A stretch of DNA of 14,224 nucleotides from Candidatus Methylomirabilota bacterium (GTDB lineage: Bacteria > Methylomirabilota > Methylomirabilia > Methylomirabilales > Methylomirabilaceae), in NCBI GenBank assembly GCA_028869615.1, contig JAGWRQ010000036.1, forward strand, positions 1 through 14,224. Direction: 5' to 3'. Of the stretch, positions 6,622 to 13,566 are shown in pieces; position 1 is the first letter of the stretch; each line of letters begins with the position of its first letter. The translations under genes and the position numbers were made by a program. The notes under the pieces were generated by a model. The model made no database searches and was not told the DNA's origin. It saw only the letters and a list, made by a program, of their open reading frames with translations.

Positions 6622-6678
6622 CCGTTTCTAGGACCCTGATCATATCAGCGGGAAGCGACGCTATGATGAAGAGGGATA

Positions 6679-6960
6679 ATGGCTCCTGACGATGGCACTG
6701 AGGAAACGAGCGGGGGTTCGAGGTACGACAAAGGGACTCGGCATCGCCCCCTCGAAGTCAAGGTAGACAGCCGAGGGGTCGAATCGGCTCTTCGGCTCTT
6801 CAAGAAGCTCATCTTGCGCGATGGGATCTTGAAGGAACTGAAACGAAGAGCGCATTACGAGAAACCAGGAGAGAAGCGTCGCCGAAAGGTTCGGGAGGCC
6901 GCGCGCAGACTACGCCGTCAGGCGGCTCGCGCGGTCCGCCGCGACCAGTTGGAATTCTAA
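6679..6960 (+). CDS. rpsU: Small-subunit ribosomal protein bS21 with an N-terminal extension
   Basis: bS21 sits in the 30S subunit near the anti-Shine-Dalgarno end of 16S rRNA and helps initiation. The family pattern is plain: LEVKVDSRGVESALRLFKK, then GILKELKRRAHYEKPGEKRR, then a basic tail rich in Arg and Lys. The 93 residues are longer than the typical 58-70, because about 24 residues (MAPDDGTEETSGGSRYDKGT...) precede the usual start. No alternative start codon with a ribosome site lies nearer the conserved part, and GAGGG at 6671-6675 precedes this ATG, although at short spacing (3 bases). It is transcribed from a strong promoter through an attenuator-like hairpin. The RRM protein gene follows after 120 bases in the same direction; a similar linkage of rpsU with an RRM gene is known in cyanobacteria. 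Confidence 0.92.
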   Translation: MAPDDGTEETSGGSRYDKGTRHRPLEVKVDSRGVESALRLFKKLILRDGILKELKRRAHYEKPGEKRRRKVREAARRLRRQAARAVRRDQLEF

Positions 6961-6986
6961 GTGCTCCCGGGGAGGTCCCGGAGCAC
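6961..6986 (+). repeat. Strong hairpin immediately after the rpsU stop codon
   Basis: GTGCTCC (6961-6967) pairs with GGAGCAC (6980-6986); one bulged C and three further GC pairs extend the stem, closing a five-base loop. No T-run follows, so it is unlikely to be a simple terminator. It could stabilise the rpsU mRNA or act as a protein-binding or processing site. Confidence 0.6.
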
Positions 6987-7045
6987 ACAGCCGACCATGG
7001 AAGGCGGGACCATGGCGATGGCGTCAATCGAACTACCCGTGAGAA

Positions 7046-7070
7046 GTCGGCCGCAAGCCGACGAAAGGAG
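7046..7070 (+). promoter_or_regulatory. Hairpin abutting the Shine-Dalgarno sequence of the RRM gene
   Basis: GTCGGC (7046-7051) and GCCGAC (7057-7062) form a six-pair stem with loop CGCAA, ending one base before AAAGGAG (7064-7070). The ribosome site lies ten bases before the ATG at 7081. The structure leaves the site open but could modulate 30S entry or be a target for autoregulation by the RNA-binding product. That is inference. Confidence 0.5.
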
Positions 7071-7080
7071 TTCCGAGCGC

Positions 7081-7401
7081 ATGGGGACACGAGTGTATGT
7101 GGGCAATCTCCCGTTTGATACGGATGCATCCGCTATCCGCGCCCTTTTCGAAGAGGGTGGTCGTCGGGTCGCCGATGTGAAGATCATTACCGATCGAGAT
7201 ACCGGCCGACCGCGGGGGTTTGCCTTTGTCGAAATGGAGAACGAGAGCGACGCCCAGGCTGCCATCCAGGCGTTGAACGGACGAGACGTTGGCGGCCGAC
7301 CGCTGACGGTCAATGAGGCGAAAGAACAGGCCCCACGCCGAGGAGGCGGAGGAGGCGGATTTCGCGGCGGCGGCGGCGGCCGCAGGCCGCGCGGCTATTA
7401 A
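7081..7401 (+). CDS. RRM-type glycine-rich RNA-binding protein
   Basis: A 106-residue single RNA-recognition-motif protein. RNP2 is VYVGNL (5-10) and RNP1 is RGFAFVEM (45-52), carrying the aromatic residues that stack on RNA bases. A short tail of Gly and Arg (87-106, ending RRPRGY) follows, like cyanobacterial cold-inducible Rbp and plant glycine-rich proteins. It is likely to bind single-stranded RNA in the cytosol, perhaps as a chaperone at low temperature; the role here is inferred. The start is placed at ATG 7081 because AAAGGAG precedes it and family members begin right before the first strand. In-frame ATGs at 6997, 7012 and 7018 and GTG 6961 would give longer forms with an unusual N-terminus. 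The gene follows rpsU and probably shares its transcript. Confidence 0.9.
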   Translation: MGTRVYVGNLPFDTDASAIRALFEEGGRRVADVKIITDRDTGRPRGFAFVEMENESDAQAAIQALNGRDVGGRPLTVNEAKEQAPRRGGGGGGFRGGGGGRRPRGY

Positions 7402-7415
7402 CCGGGATGACGCGC

Positions 7416-7459
7416 AATCTCCCCTGAGATTTCTCACCCCTGTTTGGTTATATCCGAAC
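7416..7459. terminator. Two small hairpins between convergent genes
   Basis: AATCTC (7416-7421) with GAGATT (7426-7431) has a tetraloop; GTTTGG (7442-7447) with CCGAAC (7454-7459) has a six-base loop. They lie between the RRM stop and the stop of the opposing membrane protein gene. Neither has a good T-run, so termination by them is plausible but weakly supported. Confidence 0.3.
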
Positions 7460-7475
7460 GGCCCTTGTCTGATCG

Positions 7476-8609
7476 TCACCTGCTCTGCTCGCCCCCAAAA
7501 GGCCGATCGACCGGAGACGACGACAATTCTCCGTAGATTTCGAGAAAGGTGGAGAGCGTCACCAGCAGCACGGGCCCCAGGATAAACCCAAGCATACCGA
7601 ATACCTGGAGACCGCCAAGCATACCGAAAAACAGGAAGAGCGTCGGCAGATTGGTCCCGCCTGAGATGAGAGCCGGTTTCAGCACATTGTCGGCAGTGCT
7701 GACGACTACGGCTGACCAGGTGAGCAACAAGAGGCCGCGAATCCAGCCTCCCTCCAGGAACAGATAGACGGCTGCCGGAATCCAGATCAATCCCGACCCG
7801 CCAACCGGCAACAGCGAGAAGAGGGCGGTCGCCAATCCGAGAAAAACCGGGTACGGGACACCAAGAGCCCAGTACCCTACTCCTCCAAGGATGCCTTGCG
7901 CCAGGGCCGTGACGATAGTGCCGCGCACGACCGCCGACACAGCGTCGTACAGGCGCGAAAAGAGCACCTCGGCATGCTTTCGTTCAAGCGGCAACAGCCT
8001 CTGGAGACTGCACACGATCGCCTCACCGTCTCTGAGCAAGAAGAAAAAGGTAAAGGCGGTGAGAAAGAAATTCACTGTCACACTCAACAGGTTGAGAGCG
8101 ATCCCCTTCAGATTGTCGACGATGAAGCTGCTCACCGCGCTCAGGCCGCTCAGCAGTAGCGCGTTCAGATCGAAGCCCAGACGCTTGAAGGGCAGGCTCA
8201 TACGATCCCAAATGGCCCGGCCGGCTGTGACCGCCGGGTGGGACGCGATCCCCGCCAGACCCTCCTGCCGATAGACCCGTTCCGCTGCCTGATAGAAGCT
8301 CACCGCTTCTTGCGTCAGCACCCATCCACAAAGAATGGCCGGGACCATCACGGCGGTAATCACCGTGATCGTCAGCAAGAGGGCGGTCAGCCCGGACTTG
8401 CCGCCGAGCCGGTGCAGAAGGCGGCGATAGACCGGTTGAAAGACAACGACCAGAATGGCTGCCCAGAGAATCGGGGACGCAAAGGGCACGATGATCAGGT
8501 AGGTCAGATAGAGGAGCAGGAACAGGGAGCCATAGAAGAACACGAGGGAGACGCGCGTTCCATTCCCACTCCATCGCGCCAGCATCCCCTCATCTTTCTT
8601 GTCGGCCAT
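7476..8609 (-). CDS. AI-2E/PerM-family membrane protein (UPF0118)
   Basis: A polytopic inner-membrane protein of 377 residues, usual for the family. It shows the expected layout: two or three N-terminal helices (FFYGSLFLLLYLTYLIIVPF, then SPILWAAILVVVFQPVYRRL), a long amphipathic central region, then the conserved C-terminal half. Within that half are FFLLRDGEAI, the segment ALAQGILGGVGYWALGVPYP, LFSLLPVGGSGLIWIP, DNVLKPALISGGTNLPTLFL and GMLGFILGPVLLVTL. Family members include the AI-2 exporter TqsA and Na+/H+ antiporters, so the substrate is open. ATG at 8609 is preferred to GTG at 8618, because GAGGGTGG then sits at proper spacing; the GTG would leave the site one base away. It is the last gene of the minus-strand run, 27 bases after the asparaginase gene. 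Confidence 0.9.
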   Translation of the reverse strand: MADKKDEGMLARWSGNGTRVSLVFFYGSLFLLLYLTYLIIVPFASPILWAAILVVVFQPVYRRLLHRLGGKSGLTALLLTITVITAVMVPAILCGWVLTQEAVSFYQAAERVYRQEGLAGIASHPAVTAGRAIWDRMSLPFKRLGFDLNALLLSGLSAVSSFIVDNLKGIALNLLSVTVNFFLTAFTFFFLLRDGEAIVCSLQRLLPLERKHAEVLFSRLYDAVSAVVRGTIVTALAQGILGGVGYWALGVPYPVFLGLATALFSLLPVGGSGLIWIPAAVYLFLEGGWIRGLLLLTWSAVVVSTADNVLKPALISGGTNLPTLFLFFGMLGGLQVFGMLGFILGPVLLVTLSTFLEIYGELSSSPVDRPFGGEQSR

Positions 8610-8636
8610 GCTCGCCACCCTCTGCGGCCATTCGGC

Positions 8637-9527
8637 TCAATCGAAAAATTCCGGATCCGCGTTATCGTTCCGGATGCAGGCGCAGGCCATCTGCGCGGTA
8701 TTCCGCGCAATGCCGATCCGGCCGTATCGATCCAGCAGGATGATGCCGGCCTCGGCGCCGGTCCTGGCCGTCAACTCACCGACGGCGCGTCTGGCTGCCG
8801 CCATCGGCTCTTCGCCCATCTGGAGGAACTCGAGAGCCGTCTTCGCGAGCGCCAGCTTGATGATCGCCTCGCCATTGCCGGTGCAACTGGCCGCGCCAAG
8901 CTGATCGTCGGCATAGGTCCCGCAGCCGATCAGCGCGGAATCGCCCACGCGGCCTGGCGCCTTGAGGGCCAAGCCGCCCGTTGAGGTGGCTGCGGCCAGA
9001 TGCCCCCCTCGGTCGAGGGCGACGGCGCCGACGGTACCGACACCTTCAGTGTCCTCTTCTCGCAGGGTCGCCCATCGGGCGCGCTGGCGCTCGGTGACCA
9101 GCGCGTCGGCCACGCACTCCTTGATTCCAACCGCCGCGGCGAACTGCCGGGCCCCCTCGCCCACAAGGAGAACCGACCCGCCCGCCTCCATCACGGCTCT
9201 CGCAAGCGTCACCGGATTGGCGATCCGCTTCACGGCGCCGATGGCCCCGGCTGCCAAATTTCGGCCGTCCATGATCGAGGCGTCAAGCTCGATCTCTCCA
9301 TCCCGATTGAGACAGGCGCCTCGGCCGGCGTTAAAGGCCGGATCATCCTCAAGCATCTTGACAGCCTGCTCGACGGCCTCCACCGCGGAGCCTCCCGCTG
9401 CGAGCGCCTGCCATCCATTCACAACGGCTGCTCGAACACCCGCCCGCCGTGCCTCAACCAAGTCGGGCGCCACCTTTCCCGCTCCACCATGAACCAAGAT
9501 CACAGGACCGAACGATCTAGCGGTCAT
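8637..9527 (-). CDS. Isoaspartyl peptidase / L-asparaginase (plant-type, Ntn-hydrolase)
   Basis: This enzyme class cleaves isoaspartyl dipeptides and asparagine after splitting itself into alpha and beta chains. The 296-residue protein begins VILVHGGAG (9-17), has GAC-NRDGEIELDASIMDG (70-88) and the self-cleavage/catalytic site EGVGTVGAVALD with nucleophile T165. TSTGG (181-185), GRVGDS (192-197) and SCTGNGE (214-220) are the substrate-site motifs. No signal peptide is seen, so it is probably cytosolic. The start at 9527 follows AGAGGTGAG. It lies 13 bases after the M48 protease gene, implying one transcript and a shared theme of peptide turnover. Whether isoaspartyl peptides or asparagine are the main substrate cannot be told from the sequence; beta-aspartyl peptidase is the more usual activity in bacteria. 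Confidence 0.92.
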   Translation of the reverse strand: MTARSFGPVILVHGGAGKVAPDLVEARRAGVRAAVVNGWQALAAGGSAVEAVEQAVKMLEDDPAFNAGRGACLNRDGEIELDASIMDGRNLAAGAIGAVKRIANPVTLARAVMEAGGSVLLVGEGARQFAAAVGIKECVADALVTERQRARWATLREEDTEGVGTVGAVALDRGGHLAAATSTGGLALKAPGRVGDSALIGCGTYADDQLGAASCTGNGEAIIKLALAKTALEFLQMGEEPMAAARRAVGELTARTGAEAGIILLDRYGRIGIARNTAQMACACIRNDNADPEFFD

Positions 9528-9540
9528 TTATCTCACCTCT

Positions 9541-10809
9541 TCACTGCCCTTGTTCGGCCCGGAACGCCTCAGCCATGGCGATCCGCTCCAGGACCGGAGG
9601 GTGGGTATATAAGAGCCACACGACGACTCGCGGCGGATCGATATCCGCGAGATTCGACCTGGCAAGCGTGATCTCCGAGGCGATAAAGGCCTTAGGGTTC
9701 GCGGTGAGACGGAGCGATTCGCGATCAGCCTCCCGTTCGAAGGACCGTGAAATAGCCATCTGGATCGGCATCGTCAGAATGGTGAGCGCGACCAAGAGGA
9801 GCAGCAGCAACGGCAACGAGCGGGGGTCAGCCGGATGAATAAAGCCGAAGCGTCCGGAGTCGGCCGCGATGTTGAGGAGGCGCGCGATCAGCCACAGGGC
9901 CGCCAGCGCCGAGACCGCACTGATGGCCATCCCCTTCCAGATATGGTGCCGCCTCCAATGGCCCAGCTCATGCGCGACGACCAGCTCCACCTCCTCCGGG
10001 GCCGAGGCCGTAAGCAGCGTATCGTACAGGACGATCCGTCTGGTTCGTCCAAATCCCGTGAAGTAGGCATTGGTTTTCGTCGTCTTACGGCTGGCATCCA
10101 TCTCCAGGATCGGCCCTACCGTCAGACCCGCCCGAGCGGTCAACGTGCGGAGTCGCTCCACCAGTGCTGTATTCTGCACCGGTCGGAATGTGTGAAACAG
10201 CGGATCGAAGAGGATCGGCGACAGCTCGGCAAGCAGGCTCATCACAAGGACGACGACCACCCATACCGGCAGATACCAACGGACGGGATCCCATCGGATG
10301 AATGTATAGAGCAGAATCAGCAGCGGCAGCAGGATCACCGCATTGATCAGCGCCCCCTTTGCATAATCCCATGCCCATGCGACAAACGTCTGACGAGAGA
10401 GACCGAATGTATGCTCGCGGAGGAAACTACCGTACAGACTGACGGGGAAGGTCACCACATAATACAGCAGGGCCAGCAAAAGGCCGAAGATTCCGATGGT
10501 CAACCATACGCGTCCGCCCGCGACCGAGACGCTGAGATCGCGAATCTTTGCAGACAACGGGCTCAGGGTCAAGAGCCCAAACAGGCCGAGGGTCAACGCT
10601 ATTCGCGCGCCGTACAACAGATATCGCCCGCGCGCGTATGCCCGCCCCGTCGCCAACTCCTCATCGGTAAAATACTGTCGAGCCTTATCGGCGAATGATG
10701 CGCGCGGATCCGAAGGCGGAGCGTCGCCCCCCAGCGCCTGCCTGTCAAGCGAGATCGTCGCCCCGGCAAGCGCCAGTAAGCACACCAGGAATGACCATTG
10801 CGATACCAT
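9541..10809 (-). CDS. M48-family membrane zinc metallopeptidase (Ste24/CAAX prenyl protease type)
   Basis: An integral membrane protease of 422 residues. The zinc site is complete: HELGH at 280-284 and the downstream FEREAD with E358 as third ligand. Other Ste24-type marks are the LFDPLF segment (200-205), the RKTTKTNAYFTGFGRTRRIVLYDTLL region before the zinc helix (241-266) and THPP (402-405). A hydrophobic N-terminus (4-20, possibly a signal or first membrane helix) and about six more membrane segments are visible. In bacteria these enzymes remove damaged or misfolded membrane proteins; no CAAX substrate is implied. ATG 10809 follows GAGG at about ten bases. It sits between the TPR gene (31 bases) and the asparaginase gene (13 bases), most likely within one operon. 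Confidence 0.93.
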   Translation of the reverse strand: MVSQWSFLVCLLALAGATISLDRQALGGDAPPSDPRASFADKARQYFTDEELATGRAYARGRYLLYGARIALTLGLFGLLTLSPLSAKIRDLSVSVAGGRVWLTIGIFGLLLALLYYVVTFPVSLYGSFLREHTFGLSRQTFVAWAWDYAKGALINAVILLPLLILLYTFIRWDPVRWYLPVWVVVVLVMSLLAELSPILFDPLFHTFRPVQNTALVERLRTLTARAGLTVGPILEMDASRKTTKTNAYFTGFGRTRRIVLYDTLLTASAPEEVELVVAHELGHWRRHHIWKGMAISAVSALAALWLIARLLNIAADSGRFGFIHPADPRSLPLLLLLLVALTILTMPIQMAISRSFEREADRESLRLTANPKAFIASEITLARSNLADIDPPRVVVWLLYTHPPVLERIAMAEAFRAEQGQ

Positions 10810-10840
10810 ACCGTGCGGGCCTCGAGAAGGGGTCAGCCGG

Positions 10841-11335
10841 TCAATTCAACAGACCAAGCACCTTGTGCAGCTCAACGCGGGCCGCAGTATAATTCGGCTC
10901 AATCTCCAGGGCCTTCTTCAGCTCTCTGACCGCCTCTTCGTACTTCCCCTTCCGCACGAGGACACGGCCCATATTCAGGTGAGGGTAATGGCGAGGTTCG
11001 TACCGCTTGGCTACCATCGCCTTCTCGAGCCACGGGATCGCCTCATCAAACTCTCCCTTCTCAATCAGGTAGACGCCGATGTCGTTATACGGATTGCCGA
11101 ACTCAGGATCGATCCAGATGGCGGCTTCGCACTCCTTGATGGCCTCGTCGATCTGGCCCTGAAAGCTGTAGGCCCACCCCAGGAAGGTGTGCGCCTCAGC
11201 CGTCGGGTAGAGATCGATAGACCGCTTGTAGGCCGCGATGGCGCCCTCCAGATCACCGTTCGTCTGCAATCGGTATCCTTCTTTGAAGTAGAACTCAGCC
11301 AGTTCAAGTCGTCCCGGATCAGGCACGGTGTTCAT
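10841..11335 (-). CDS. Tetratricopeptide-repeat protein
   Basis: A 164-residue protein built almost wholly from four TPR units at about residues 10-43, 46-79, 80-113 and 116-149. Examples are EGYRLQTNGDLEGAIAAYKR, LGWAYSFQGQIDEAIKECEA, IGVYLIEKGEFDEAIPWLEK and MGRVLVRKGKYEEAVRELKK. No signal peptide or membrane segment was found, so it is a cytosolic adaptor for protein contacts. The start has AAGGAGC only three bases upstream, which is close but usable. It heads the TPR-M48-asparaginase-PerM run and has its own promoter-like sequence upstream. A role as adaptor for the neighbouring membrane protease is a guess from position only. Confidence 0.9.
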   Translation of the reverse strand: MNTVPDPGRLELAEFYFKEGYRLQTNGDLEGAIAAYKRSIDLYPTAEAHTFLGWAYSFQGQIDEAIKECEAAIWIDPEFGNPYNDIGVYLIEKGEFDEAIPWLEKAMVAKRYEPRHYPHLNMGRVLVRKGKYEEAVRELKKALEIEPNYTAARVELHKVLGLLN

Positions 11336-11396
11336 CGCTCCTTGCCTTAGTCGCAGCCATTGAGAGGGCCGGCCTTACGCGATAGTTCATAGCTTC

Positions 11397-11405
11397 ATTT
11401 TACCA
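11397..11405 (-). promoter_or_regulatory. Possible extended -10 promoter for the TPR-protease run
   Basis: On the minus strand, TGGTAAAAT is an extended -10 (TGnTAAAAT) located about 60 bases before the TPR start. No clear -35 accompanies it. It would make the four downstream genes independent of the ABC genes. A weak five-pair hairpin (GCGGC 11420-11424 / GCCGC 11438-11442) lies between it and the ABC permease stop. Confidence 0.4.
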
Positions 11406-11446
11406 CGCAAACAGGTGCTGCGGCGTCTTGAAAAGGGGCCGCCTAC

Positions 11447-12577
11447 TTAGCCGAGTTTCTTGTGGAAACGGAGAATGCTGGCTGTGATCAGGACAACCCC
11501 GATGGCGGCAAGAACCAGCAGATGCGTCCAGAGATATGAGATCCCGATTCCCTTCAGCATGATCCCCCGGATGATTTCCACGTAATAGGTGAGAGGGATC
11601 GTGTACGCAACGGTCTTGGCCAGGGGCGGCATGCCCTCGATCGGGAAGAGCACGCCGGAGAGGTAGACCGATGGGACAAAGATGAAATACGACATCTGCA
11701 TAGCCTGCTGCTGGGTCCTGGCGATGGTGGACAACAGGATGCCGAGACCCAGGGTCCCCATGATAAAGAACAAGGACAGGAAGTACAGGAGGAGCAAGCT
11801 TCCACGTATCGGAATATCGAAGGCCCAGACGGCGAATACGAGGGCGAATGTCATCTGTACATAGGCGATCACGACATTCGGAACGATCTTCCCGATCATC
11901 AACTCCCAGCGGCGCAACGGGCTCACAATCAACGCCTCGAGCGTTCCACGCTCCCGCTCCCGCACCACCACCATGGCGATGATGGTGATAGTGGTTTGCA
12001 TCAGGATGAAGCTCAGCAGGCCCGGGATAATGAAGATAGCGCTGACAAGGTCGGGATTATACCAGGCCCGGACCCGGACATCCAGGGGGGTGGTGGGTGG
12101 GACCCGGCCGGCGCTCCGTTGCAGTGTCTCCGACGCGATCCGGAGTGAGCCGACCTGACCGATGGCGTTGGCCGCGTTGATGGCCGATGTTGCGACCAGC
12201 GGGTCCGAGGCGTCCACAATCACCTGGATCTGCGCCACGCGCTGCTGCTTCAGCGCGCGGGCGTAGTCGGGCGGCAGGATGATCCCCACCTTCGCCTTGC
12301 CGCTGTCGATGAGGCGCGTAACCTGCTCATAGCTGTCCGCATGATAGTCGAGGTTGAAATATTGAGAGTTGGTAAAGGCATGGAGGAGATCTCGACTCTC
12401 AGGCGTCCGGGATTGGTCGAGGACAGCGGTGACCATATGCTTCACGTCGGTATTGATGGCCCATCCGATGATGGCGAGGATCATCATCGGCATAGAAAGC
12501 ATCATGCCCAGCGTAAAGCGGTCGCGCCACATCTGGATGAACTCTTTACGGATCATGCCGAGTAAGCGTGACCTCAT
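11447..12577 (-). CDS. ABC-2 type export permease (YbhR/YbhS-like)
   Basis: Inner-membrane permease of 376 residues. One N-terminal helix (about 22-41) is followed by a long extracytoplasmic domain (42-180), then five membrane segments at about 182-205, 232-254, 259-284, 294-312 and 349-367. The cytoplasmic coupling segment VVVRERERGTLEALIVSPLR (203-222) and LSGVLFPIEGMPPLAKTVAY are typical of ABC-2 drug and export permeases. Its ATG overlaps the ATPase stop by four bases (ATGA), so the two are translated together. Systems of this type in E. coli (YbhFSR) use two permease genes; only one is present here, and a TPR gene follows, so it probably works as a homodimer. The substrate is unknown. 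Confidence 0.93.
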   Translation of the reverse strand: MRSRLLGMIRKEFIQMWRDRFTLGMMLSMPMMILAIIGWAINTDVKHMVTAVLDQSRTPESRDLLHAFTNSQYFNLDYHADSYEQVTRLIDSGKAKVGIILPPDYARALKQQRVAQIQVIVDASDPLVATSAINAANAIGQVGSLRIASETLQRSAGRVPPTTPLDVRVRAWYNPDLVSAIFIIPGLLSFILMQTTITIIAMVVVRERERGTLEALIVSPLRRWELMIGKIVPNVVIAYVQMTFALVFAVWAFDIPIRGSLLLLYFLSLFFIMGTLGLGILLSTIARTQQQAMQMSYFIFVPSVYLSGVLFPIEGMPPLAKTVAYTIPLTYYVEIIRGIMLKGIGISYLWTHLLVLAAIGVVLITASILRFHKKLG

Positions 12578-13566
12578 ATCCCGCCTTCTCGCATTCGCTT
12601 CAGTTGCGCCCGGAGAGAGCGCCGGTCGGCCAGGCCGACGAAGGCGACAAAGATATCCTCGATCGACGGGATCGCCGCCTCAACCCGGTTGACCTTCAAT
12701 CCTTCGCCGGTCAGGCGAGCCTCCACGTCGATGGGTGAAAGGCTCTTATCCTCGGTAACGACGTGGATAGTATTCCCAAATCGGACCACCTCTGCTACGC
12801 CAGGAAGCGTTTCGAGGAATATCGTGGCCTCCCGCATCGGGTGGCATTCGATCTCGATGACCTGACCTGTCAGGGCATTCGCCTTGATCTCCTCACGGCT
12901 TCCCTGGGCCGTGATCCGACCTTGATAGATAAATCCCAGACTGTCGCAGTGCTCCGCCTCGTCCATGTAGTGAGTGGTAGCCACAATGGTAATTCCTTCC
13001 TCGGAGAGTCGGTAGATCAGGTCCCAAAAATTGCGGCGGGAGACCGGATCGACCCCGGCCGTCGGCTCATCCAAGAACAGCAACTCGGGCTTATGAATGA
13101 TACTGCATCCCAAGGCCAGTCGTTGCTTCCAGCCACCCGACAGGTGGGCCGCCAGCGCGCCCTCGCGTCCGGTCAGGTCGGCCATCTGGATCATCTGCTC
13201 GATCCGGGTCTTCTTGACCTCATTGGGGACCGAGTAGAGGCTGGCATAAAAGTCGAGGTTCTCCCGGACGGTGAGGTCCTCGTACAGGCTGAACTGTTGG
13301 GACATATAGCCGATCCTCTCCTTGATTCGCTCCGGCTCCGTCGCAATATCGTAGCCCAGCACATGCCCTGACCCCTCGGTCGGGTCCAGCAGCCCGCAGA
13401 GCATCCGGATAGTCGTGGACTTCCCGGCCCCGTTGGGGCCAAGGAACCCGTAGATCTCGCCTCGCTTAATCCGTAGGTCCACATGGTCCACGGCGACGAT
13501 CTTGCCGAATCGCCTGGTCAGCCCTTTGGTGATGATGGCGTAGCTGTCGATCTCGGGCTCAGCCAT
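12574..13566 (-). CDS. ABC transporter ATPase subunit (YbhF/DrrA-like)
   Basis: Nucleotide-binding subunit that powers the neighbouring permease. In the 330 residues are Walker A GPNGAGKST (43-51), Q-loop Q90, signature LSGGW (142-146), Walker B LLFLDE (162-167) with catalytic E167, D-loop and switch H199 (TTHYMDEAEHCD). The signature has Trp instead of Gln in the last position, a known variant in this export subfamily. Only one ATPase domain is present, unlike YbhF proteins with two. The C-terminal 90 residues form the accessory domain common in DrrA-type exporters. Its ATG lies inside the end of the adaptor gene (eight-base overlap), and its stop overlaps the permease start by four bases. 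Confidence 0.95.
   Translation of the reverse strand: MAEPEIDSYAIITKGLTRRFGKIVAVDHVDLRIKRGEIYGFLGPNGAGKSTTIRMLCGLLDPTEGSGHVLGYDIATEPERIKERIGYMSQQFSLYEDLTVRENLDFYASLYSVPNEVKKTRIEQMIQMADLTGREGALAAHLSGGWKQRLALGCSIIHKPELLFLDEPTAGVDPVSRRNFWDLIYRLSEEGITIVATTHYMDEAEHCDSLGFIYQGRITAQGSREEIKANALTGQVIEIECHPMREATIFLETLPGVAEVVRFGNTIHVVTEDKSLSPIDVEARLTGEGLKVNRVEAAIPSIEDIFVAFVGLADRRSLRAQLKRMREGGI

Noticed and set aside
6961..7080. Longer RRM protein starting at GTG 6961 or ATG 6997/7012/7018
   Set aside because: The extension lies over two hairpins, has no good ribosome site, and is not like family N-termini; AAAGGAG before ATG 7081 fits better.
7341..7390. GGAGGC/GGCGGC triplet run as a DNA repeat element
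   Set aside because: It encodes the glycine-rich tail of the RRM protein and needs no separate explanation.
9835..10698. Long plus-strand frame opposite the M48 protease
   Set aside because: Gln/Arg/Asp-rich low-complexity product with no family pattern, fully antisense to a gene with an intact zinc site.
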